From Allobosea sp. LC85 (GTDB lineage: Bacteria; Pseudomonadota; Alphaproteobacteria; Rhizobiales; Beijerinckiaceae), in assembly GCF_000735605.1 (NCBI RefSeq), contig NZ_JPKG01000027.1, positions 124,001 to 188,000 of the forward strand: a DNA stretch of 64,000 bases, read 5' to 3'. The position numbers and the translations under genes were made by a program. This document shows, in pieces, positions 58,203 to 64,000 of this stretch; the stretch's first letter is position 1, and each line of letters opens with the position of its first letter. The notes under the pieces are model-generated. The model searched no databases. It was not told the origin of the DNA and worked only from the letters and a program-made list of their open reading frames with translations.

Positions 58203-59048
58203 ATGGGCGCTGCGATACAGGCGGCGCGCGCGCCGCAGCAGCATGGCGCGACGAGCCTGACGATCGGCGACGTCACCCTGAACTATCGCCTGCAGGGCAG
58301 TGGTACACCGCTTGTCTGCATTCATGGCGTCGGCTCCTATCTGGAAGCCTGGGAAGGCGTGGCCGAGCGCCTGGCCGATCAGTTCCGCATCCTCACCTTC
58401 GACCTGCGCGGCCACGGCCGCTCGACCAAGGTGCAGGGGCGCTATGAAATCGACGATTTCGTCGGCGATGCGCTTGCGCTGGCTGATCATGCCGGGTTCG
58501 AGACCTTCCATCTCGCCGGCTTCTCCTTGGGCGGGCTGATCGCGCAGCGCCTGGCGCTGACGCATCAGGAGCGGATCCGGCGGCTGGTGCTGCTCGCGAC
58601 CGTGGCCGGGCGCACCGAGGATGAGCGCGCGCGCGTCGCGGCACGTCTGGCCGCGCTACAGGCAGGCGACCGAGGCTCGCACTACGACGCCTCGCTGTCG
58701 CGCTGGCTGACCGAGGATTTCCAGGCGCGCAATCCCGAGCTGATCGCGATGCTGCGCCGACGCAACGCCGAGAACGATCCGGAATGCTACGCTGCTGCCT
58801 ATCGCGTGCTGGCACAGACCGATTTCGGCGGGCTGCTCGATCAGATCCGGGTGCCAGTGCTGGTCGCGACGGGGGAGGAGGACGCCGCCTCCAACCCGCG
58901 CATGGCGCGCTATATGCACGAGCGCATCGGCGGCTCCGAACTGCACATTCTACCCGGCATGCGTCATTCGATCCTGACCGAGGCACCCGAGCAGGTGGCC
59001 GCGCTGATGCGCGGATTTCTCGGCAGCCGTTCCGGAGATACGCGATGA
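58203..59048 (+). CDS. Alpha/beta hydrolase
   Basis: 281 residues. The nucleophile Ser108 in LAGFSLGGLIAQR, acid Asp227 in TGEEDAASNP and His255 in LPGMRHSILTEAP form the triad; FDLRGHGRSTK is the oxyanion region. It starts three bases after the monooxygenase stop. In the trigonelline pathway a hydrolase of this fold (TgnD) cleaves the N-methylformamido-methylene succinate to succinate semialdehyde, methylamine, formate and CO2; the same role here is an inference. Confidence 0.92.
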   Translation: MGAAIQAARAPQQHGATSLTIGDVTLNYRLQGSGTPLVCIHGVGSYLEAWEGVAERLADQFRILTFDLRGHGRSTKVQGRYEIDDFVGDALALADHAGFETFHLAGFSLGGLIAQRLALTHQERIRRLVLLATVAGRTEDERARVAARLAALQAGDRGSHYDASLSRWLTEDFQARNPELIAMLRRRNAENDPECYAAAYRVLAQTDFGGLLDQIRVPVLVATGEEDAASNPRMARYMHERIGGSELHILPGMRHSILTEAPEQVAALMRGFLGSRSGDTR

Positions 59049-59359
59049 TCGTCGAGGAGCGAATCTACCGCATTCGCAACGGGCGGATGGGACGCTATCT
59101 CCAGCTCGTGCGTGATGAGGGGCTGGCGATCCAGCAGCCCATCCTCGGCCATCTGATCGGCTACTTCACGACCGAGATCGGTCTGCTCAGCCACGTGACC
59201 CATCTCTGGGCCTATGCCGATTTCGAGGACAGGACGCGGCGGCGCCAGCAATTGGCGGATGATCCGCTCTGGCAGGCGTTTCTGCCGAAGCTGTCGGAGA
59301 ACATCGAGCAGGCGGAGAACCGCATCCTGCTGCCGACCGAATTCTCGCCGTTGCGATGA
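59045..59359 (+). CDS. NIPSNAP-like small protein
   Basis: 104 residues beginning at the ATGA overlap with the hydrolase. MIVEERIYRIRNGRMGRYLQ, then GHLIGYFTTEIGLLSHVTHL and WAYADFEDRTRRRQQLADDP match the NIPSNAP/dimeric alpha-beta barrel pattern. Such proteins bind or rearrange small molecules in degradation pathways. It has no counterpart that I know of in the Acinetobacter trigonelline cluster. The function here is unknown. Confidence 0.8.
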   Translation: MIVEERIYRIRNGRMGRYLQLVRDEGLAIQQPILGHLIGYFTTEIGLLSHVTHLWAYADFEDRTRRRQQLADDPLWQAFLPKLSENIEQAENRILLPTEFSPLR

Positions 59360-59414
59360 AGCGGGAGGAGTTCGGTTCGATGTTCCCGCTTTTGCGACAA
59401 ATAACGAAAATATT

Positions 59415-59436
59415 CGTCCTACGGATCATAGGAAGA
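59415..59436 (+). promoter_or_regulatory. Shared upstream motif, copy 2
   Basis: CGTCC-N6-TCATAGGAAGA, 88 bp before the transporter ATPase start and preceded by the palindrome ACGAA-AATA-TTCGT (59404-59417). Identical in both conserved parts and spacing to the copy before the flavin-reductase gene, suggesting one regulator for enzymes and uptake. Confidence 0.5.
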
Positions 59437-59524
59437 CAGGTGCGGGCGCCGGGCTCTTAAATCGGGACAGCAGGCAGGTCGAACAAGCCCGACGACACAA
59501 GGCGCCGAGAGGAGGGGACGGGAT

Positions 59525-60721
59525 ATGGCCGAGCGACTGCAGATCCAGAATCTGTACAAGATATTCTCAGGCACTCCGGAGGCTGCGTTGCAGATCCTCG
59601 CGAATGGCGGGGACAAGAACACGGTCTTCGAGAAGCTCGGCGCGGTCGTCGGGCTCAACAATGTCTCCCTGAGCGTGCCGCAGGGCGCCATGTACATGGT
59701 CATGGGCCTGTCGGGCTCCGGCAAGTCGACGCTCGCACGTTGTATCAACCGGCTGAACGAACCGAGCGCCGGGAAGATCCTGCTCGACGGCCGCGACATC
59801 GTCGCGCTTGGCGATGACGATTTGCGAGAGGTGCGCCGCACCCGCATCTCGATGGTCTTCCAGCATTTCGCGCTGCTGCCGAACCAGCGCGTCATCGAGA
59901 ATGTCGAGTTCGGGCTCAAGCTGCGCGGCGTATCGCCCCAGGAACGCCGGCGCCGTGCCGACCAGGTTCTGAACGTCGTCGGCCTCGGGCGCTGGGGCTA
60001 TCATTACCCGCATGAGCTGAGCGGCGGCATGCGCCAGCGGGTTGGCCTGGCGCGCGCGCTCGCAACCGACGCCGACATCCTGATCATGGACGAAGCGTTC
60101 AGCGCCCTCGACCCGCTGATCCGCACGGAAATGCAGGACGAGCTGCTGCGCCTGCAGCGCACGCTGAACAAAACGATCCTGTTCATCACCCATGATTTTC
60201 AGGAGGCGCTGAAGCTCGGCACCCGCATCGCCATCATGTCAGAGGGCGAACTCGTTCGCGAAGGCACGCCGCAATCGATCGTGCTTGAGCCGGGGAGCGA
60301 CTATGTCGCGGCTTTCACCCGCGAGATCGACCGGGCCAGGCTGTTCGACGCACGCTCGGTGATGCGTGCGACGACGCCGATCCTCCAATCGGAGCGCGGC
60401 ATCCTGGTAGGCGATGCTACGGGCGCTGCAGGCGCCGGCTTCGTGCTTGACGGCGAGGGCAGGGTCCTGGGCGCGCTCGATGCTGCTGCGCTCAGCCGCG
60501 CCCGCGACAGCGGCGATATCGGCACGCCAAGCGCCGACTATGTCAGCGTGCCGGGCAACGCCAAGCTGCTCGAGGTTGCCCGCAGCTATCGCGATGGCCG
60601 GCCAATCGCCGTCGTGGACGAGGACGGCAAGTTCGTCGGAACGCTCGGCGTCGACGCGCTGCTTTCGCGCATCTCTGCGACCAATCCCAAGACAGCATCA
60701 GCCGGAGATCGCCATGTTTAA
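59525..60721 (+). CDS. Glycine-betaine-type ABC transporter ATPase (ProV-like)
   Basis: 398 residues. Walker A GLSGSGKSTLARCIN, the signature ELSGGMRQRVGLARAL and Walker B ILIMDEAFSALDPLI belong to the OpuA/ProV group. The C-terminal part (about 275-390) is CBS-like and could regulate transport. Operon with the permease, overlapping it by eight bases. Energises import of a quaternary amine or betaine. Confidence 0.93.
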   Translation: MAERLQIQNLYKIFSGTPEAALQILANGGDKNTVFEKLGAVVGLNNVSLSVPQGAMYMVMGLSGSGKSTLARCINRLNEPSAGKILLDGRDIVALGDDDLREVRRTRISMVFQHFALLPNQRVIENVEFGLKLRGVSPQERRRRADQVLNVVGLGRWGYHYPHELSGGMRQRVGLARALATDADILIMDEAFSALDPLIRTEMQDELLRLQRTLNKTILFITHDFQEALKLGTRIAIMSEGELVREGTPQSIVLEPGSDYVAAFTREIDRARLFDARSVMRATTPILQSERGILVGDATGAAGAGFVLDGEGRVLGALDAAALSRARDSGDIGTPSADYVSVPGNAKLLEVARSYRDGRPIAVVDEDGKFVGTLGVDALLSRISATNPKTASAGDRHV

Positions 60722-61661
60722 GGCCGACGATCTTGCCATTTTCCCGATCGACAGCTGGATCCAGCATGGCGTCAGCTGGGTCGCGCTCAATCTGCGCCCC
60801 CTCTTCCTCGCCATCAAATGGCCGGTAGAAGCGCTGCTCAGCCTGAACGACGCGCTGCTGCACGCGATTCCGTTCCCGGTTTTCGTCGTCGGCTTCACCC
60901 TGCTGGCATGGCGTCTGGCGACGGCCGGCATCGCGGCCTTCAGCGCGATGTCGCTCGTGGTGATCGCGATGCTCGGCGTCTGGAACGAGGCGATGACGAC
61001 ACTCTCGCTGATCTCGACTGCGATCGTGTTCTGCGCGGCGATCGGCATCCCGATGGGGATTTGGTGCGCGCGCAGCGACCGCGTCTGGAACGTGGTGCGG
61101 CCAATCCTCGACATCATGCAGACGACGCCGAGCTTCGTCTATCTGGTGCCGGTGGTGATGCTGTTCGGTGTCGGCACCGTGCCGGGTGAAGTTGCAGTCG
61201 TCACGGCTGCGGCGCCGCCGCTGATCCGCTTTACCAATCTCGGTATCCGTATGGTCGAGCATGAGATCGTCGAGGCCGGCCTCGCCTTCGGCGCCGACAA
61301 GCGCCAGCTCCTGTTCGAGATCCAGCTTCCCCTTGCCATTCCGACCATCCTTGGCGGCCTCAACCAGACGGTGCTCACCGCGATGGTGCTCTCCGTCGTC
61401 GTCGCGATGATCGGTGCCGAGGGGCTGGGGCTCGTCGTTCTCCAGGGCCTGGGGCGTCTCGATGTTGGCCGCGCTGCGGTCGGCGGTATCGCCATCGTGC
61501 TGCTGGCGATGGTGCTCGACCGTGTCACGCAGAAGATGGCCGAGCCCAAGCGCGGCGGCGGCACGCAAGGCTCCCTGCTGCGCACCGTGCTTCGGCTCGT
61601 ACGTAGCGAGCGCCCCGACGAGCCGGCAGTGCCTGCCGGCCGGGCCAAGGAAGCTCTCTGA
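60714..61661 (+). CDS. Glycine-betaine-type ABC transporter permease (ProW-like)
   Basis: 315 residues from the ATG at 60714. Several membrane helices with the EAA loop EAGLAFGADKRQLLFEIQLP. LDIMQTTPSFVYLVPVVMLF and IGAEGLGLVVLQGLGRLDVG are hallmarks of ProW/OpuAB permeases. A longer upstream frame overlaps the ATPase gene and is not needed. Works with the ATPase and the binding protein encoded next. Confidence 0.93.
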   Translation: MFKADDLAIFPIDSWIQHGVSWVALNLRPLFLAIKWPVEALLSLNDALLHAIPFPVFVVGFTLLAWRLATAGIAAFSAMSLVVIAMLGVWNEAMTTLSLISTAIVFCAAIGIPMGIWCARSDRVWNVVRPILDIMQTTPSFVYLVPVVMLFGVGTVPGEVAVVTAAAPPLIRFTNLGIRMVEHEIVEAGLAFGADKRQLLFEIQLPLAIPTILGGLNQTVLTAMVLSVVVAMIGAEGLGLVVLQGLGRLDVGRAAVGGIAIVLLAMVLDRVTQKMAEPKRGGGTQGSLLRTVLRLVRSERPDEPAVPAGRAKEAL

Positions 61662-61829
61662 ATGCGAAGGAGGGCCGTTCCGGGCTGCTCTCACTGAAGG
61701 TGCCGGCCGCCACATCCAGCCATCTCGGCTGGGCCGGTGGTGATGCCCTGGCTCGAAGACCCGCCGCGTGGCGGGGGTGGGGAAACCAAAAGACGATCGA
61801 ACAGATCGACGATCCAGCAGGAGAACGCA

Positions 61830-62870
61830 ATGACAGCCATGACCAGACTGAAGATGCTGACGGCTGCAGCCGTCGCGCTGGGCGCATTCGCCCTCGCAAC
61901 AGGCCCGTCGACGGCGCAGGACCTGCCGGGCAAGGGCAAGACCGTGCGCTACGCACAGAGCGACAGCCTCGGCGCCAATTATGTGACGGCGCAGATCGTC
62001 ATCAAGGCGCTGAAGGAGCTTGGCTATGACATCAAGCTTAGCACCGTCAACACGACGCTGTTCTTCCAGGCGGCGGCGCAGGGCGACCTCGACATCGCGA
62101 CGGACGTGAACTTCCCCCAGCGCGAGCCGGGATTTCGCGCGGTCGAGAAACAGGCGATGGTTGTCGGCGGCGGCATGATCGTCGGGGGCGGCATCAACGG
62201 TTACCTGATCGACAAGAAGACCGCGACCGCCCACAACATCACCAGCCTCGAGCAGATGAAGGATCCGAAACTCGCAGCCCTGTTCGGCCGGGACGGCAAG
62301 GCGGACCTGATCAACTGCGATCCGGGCTGGAGCTGCGGCGACGTGGTCGATTTTCAGCTCGACAAGTTCGGCCTCAAGGGCACCGTCAAATCGATCCGCG
62401 GCAAATATGAGGCGCTGATGGTCGAGGCAGTTGCCCGCGTGAAGCGCGGCGAGCCGGCCTTCTTCTACGCGTGGAGCCCGTCCTGGATGAACAATGCGCT
62501 AGTCCCCGGACAGGACGTGGTCTGGCTGCCGACGCCGGCCGACGCGCTACCGCCTTCCGTGCCGAACAAGGGCTCGGCGCTCGTCAGCGGCGTCAAGGGC
62601 TGCGCCGGGGGCGCCGACCCCTGCCGCATGGCGATGGCTTCGTGGAACTGGGCGGCGGTCGCCAATAAGGAGTTTGTCGCGGCCAATCCGGCCGTAAGAA
62701 CGCTGGTCGAGAACCTGAAGTTCCCTCTCGAAGACTGGTCCAGCTGGGAGTTCAACATCAACAAGAACGGCGGTAGCACGGCGCTGGTGACGAAGCTGGC
62801 CGATGAGTGGATCGGCGCGCACAAGGCGCAGTTCGACGGATGGGTCGCCACGGCCCGAACTGCGAAATAA
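61830..62870 (+). CDS. Glycine-betaine-type substrate-binding protein (ProX/OpuAC-like)
   Basis: 346 residues from the ATG at 61830 (AGCAGGAGA upstream). A signal peptide, MTAMTRLKMLTAAAVALGAF then ALATGPSTAQ, precedes the mature DLPGKGKTVRYAQ. DIATDVNFPQREPGF, NCDPGWSCGD, AFFYAWSPSWM and ASWNWAAV supply many aromatic residues; such proteins hold quaternary ammonium groups in a tryptophan/tyrosine cage. Two cysteine pairs may form disulfides in the periplasm. The ligand is inferred to be a betaine. Confidence 0.92.
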   Translation: MTAMTRLKMLTAAAVALGAFALATGPSTAQDLPGKGKTVRYAQSDSLGANYVTAQIVIKALKELGYDIKLSTVNTTLFFQAAAQGDLDIATDVNFPQREPGFRAVEKQAMVVGGGMIVGGGINGYLIDKKTATAHNITSLEQMKDPKLAALFGRDGKADLINCDPGWSCGDVVDFQLDKFGLKGTVKSIRGKYEALMVEAVARVKRGEPAFFYAWSPSWMNNALVPGQDVVWLPTPADALPPSVPNKGSALVSGVKGCAGGADPCRMAMASWNWAAVANKEFVAANPAVRTLVENLKFPLEDWSSWEFNINKNGGSTALVTKLADEWIGAHKAQFDGWVATARTAK

Positions 62871-62879
62871 GCGTTGCTT

Positions 62880-62938
62880 CATACCGACAACGTCGAAGCG
62901 AGGCCGGTTTTCTGGCCTCGCTTTTGTGCGTCGGTATG
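62880..62938 (+). terminator. Nested terminator after the transporter operon
   Basis: AAGCGAGGCC (62896-62905) pairs with GGCCTCGCTT (62914-62923), followed by TTG, so the T-run is TTTT. An outer 9-bp pair, CATACCGAC and GTCGGTATG (62880-62888 and 62930-62938), encloses it. Strong intrinsic terminator nine bases after the stop codon. Confidence 0.88.
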
Positions 62939-63004
62939 AGGGCGAACGAATGGCGAAGATCTGCGCTTCTGGTCTGGCCCTCTCAACGGGCCAGACCGAA
63001 CGTC

Positions 63005-63163
63005 CTGCCCGCCACCGATGAACGGCGGCAGCGCGTGCCGTTGCAGCGCTACGGCAGGAGCGATGAAATCGCGGGCACGATCGCCTTCCTCGCCCCCGAC
63101 GATGCCGGCTACATCACCGGGCAGAACATTTGCGTCGATGGTGGCACCACGCGCGGGATCTGA
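63005..63163 (+). pseudogene. C-terminal remnant of an SDR gene
   Basis: The last 52 codons read like an SDR end: RVPLQRYGRSDEIAGTIAFL then APDDAGYITGQNICVDGG and a TGA. No Rossmann motif or catalytic residues lie upstream. A gene fragment left by deletion, lying between the transporter terminator and glutaminase. Confidence 0.7.
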
Positions 63164-63237
63164 GTGGCGGGGGTGAGCAGAGCCTTGGGTGTCCAAGGTG
63201 CTGGCTGGACGTAGGCTGTCTAAATGCTGCAGCGCAC

Positions 63238-64000
63238 TCAGGAGTGACCGGTTCCTGATGGGTTGAACACCGACCAGCCTGTCGCCTCGGCAATGCGCTC
63301 CAGCGCGAGGGTGCCGAGACGGGAATTGCCGCATTCGTTCAGGCCGGGCGACCATACGGCGATTGCGGCCTTGCCCGGCGCGATCGCCAGGATGCCGCCG
63401 CCGACGCCGGACTTTCCGGGCAGGCCGACGCGGAAGGCGAAGTCGCCGGAAGCATCGTAATGACCGCAGGTCAGCATCAGGGCGTTGATGCGGCGGGCTC
63501 GTTGTGCCGAGATCACCCGCGCCCCGCCCGGCGAATGCAGGCCCCCAAGCATCAGGTAGCGCCCGGCCATGGCGAGCTGCCGGCAGCTCATGGCGATGGC
63601 GCATTGGTGGAAATAGACGCCAAGGGTCAGCGGCGCCGGATGCGTCAGATTGCCGAAGGCCTTCATGTAATTGGCCAGCGCAATATTGCGGAACCCGGTC
63701 TCCTGTTCGGCGCGCGCCACTGTCTCGTCGATGACGATCGTCTCGTCCTCGGCGAGATAGCGGATGAAGCGCAGCAATTCCCCGATCGCGACGCGCGGTT
63801 CATGCCCGGCGAGATTGATGTCGCTGACGACGAGCGCACCGGCATTGATGAAGGGATTGCGCGGAATGCCCTGCTCGCGCTCGAGCTGGACGATCGAGTT
63901 GAAGGGGGTTCCGGAAGGCTCGCGCCCGACGCGACGCCAGAGTGTGTCGCCGACCTTGCCGAGCGCCTGGGTCAGCGCAAAGACCTTTGAGACGCTCTGG
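63238..64000 (-). CDS. glsA: Glutaminase (partial, N-terminus beyond the window)
   Basis: About 254 codons are present; the N-terminus lies past base 64000. The serine-lysine dyad [54 protein letters not shown] and [20 protein letters not shown] are typical of the serine-dependent glutaminase family (beta-lactamase-like fold). Converts glutamine to glutamate and ammonia. Confidence 0.92.
   Translation of the reverse strand, partial: QSVSKVFALTQALGKVGDTLWRRVGREPSGTPFNSIVQLEREQGIPRNPFINAGALVVSDINLAGHEPRVAIGELLRFIRYLAEDETIVIDETVARAEQETGFRNIALANYMKAFGNLTHPAPLTLGVYFHQCAIAMSCRQLAMAGRYLMLGGLHSPGGARVISAQRARRINALMLTCGHYDASGDFAFRVGLPGKSGVGGGILAIAPGKAAIAVWSPGLNECGNSRLGTLALERIAEATGWSVFNPSGTGHS

Overview
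The window is a stretch of GC-rich alphaproteobacterial chromosome. Gene order and protein types point to Hyphomicrobiales, and Bosea or a close relative is my best guess. The evidence is the order rpsT-dnaA-dnaN-recF with gyrB close by, the minus-strand run argB-DUF423-engB-acetyltransferase-yidC-rnpA-rpmH, ffs-dnaX-ybaB-recR, a C4-type 5-aminolevulinate synthase, and the rhizobial family of intergenic palindromes. Assignment rests on pattern recognition; no search was run.

Layout. 1-9,310: end of a sugar phosphotransferase, two SDRs, a VOC protein, an M20 amidohydrolase of the allantoate/N-carbamoyl type, a MIO-type aromatic amino acid ammonia-lyase, a chromene-carboxylate-isomerase-like protein, hemA and metZ. 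9,300-15,750: a minus-strand block ending in yidC, rnpA and rpmH. 16,250-21,400: the SRP RNA gene, dnaX, ybaB, recR, an outer-membrane barrel and a YihY protein. 21,700-28,010: a two-domain VOC protein, then GNAT, cysK, an Rrf2 regulator, dut, coaBC and amn on the minus strand. 28,100-30,980: an ArsR-controlled operon (DoxX-like, SRPBCC, DUF1579, PhnB-like VOC) with a clear promoter and operator, followed by a hydrolase remnant. 30,970-36,710: ubiB and ubiE divergent from mutM, an enoyl-CoA hydratase, a threonine/serine dehydratase and a frameshifted ridA. 36,740-47,060: rpsT, dnaA, dnaN, recF, a LysE exporter, recQ and gyrB. 47,250-48,290: an IS630-family element with a broken transposase.

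48,290-62,940 is an accessory catabolic region. An Lrp-type regulator is divergent from a succinate-semialdehyde dehydrogenase and a class III aminotransferase. A GAF/PucR regulator is followed by a flavin reductase fused to a Nudix-like domain, an aldehyde dehydrogenase, a luciferase-like flavin monooxygenase, an alpha/beta hydrolase, a NIPSNAP-like small protein and a complete glycine-betaine-type ABC importer. The enzyme set matches, step by step, the trigonelline (N-methylnicotinate) pathway known from Acinetobacter (TgnA, B, C, D and E). The importer class suits a quaternary-ammonium betaine. I propose a plant-betaine (trigonelline or related N-methylpyridine) utilisation island with a different regulator, a different importer and an extra small protein. 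A shared upstream motif, CGTCC-N6-TCATAGGAAGA, precedes both the enzyme genes and the transporter genes.

Other notable points: an IS630 insertion exactly in the stop codon of the Lrp gene; two-module palindromic repeats whose CTAG ends supply the stop codons of neighbouring genes; a 26-bp alternating pyrimidine-purine tract at the likely gyrB promoter; a ridA frameshift beside the dehydratase that makes its substrate; and paired operator-like sites upstream of metZ. The window ends inside a glutaminase gene.
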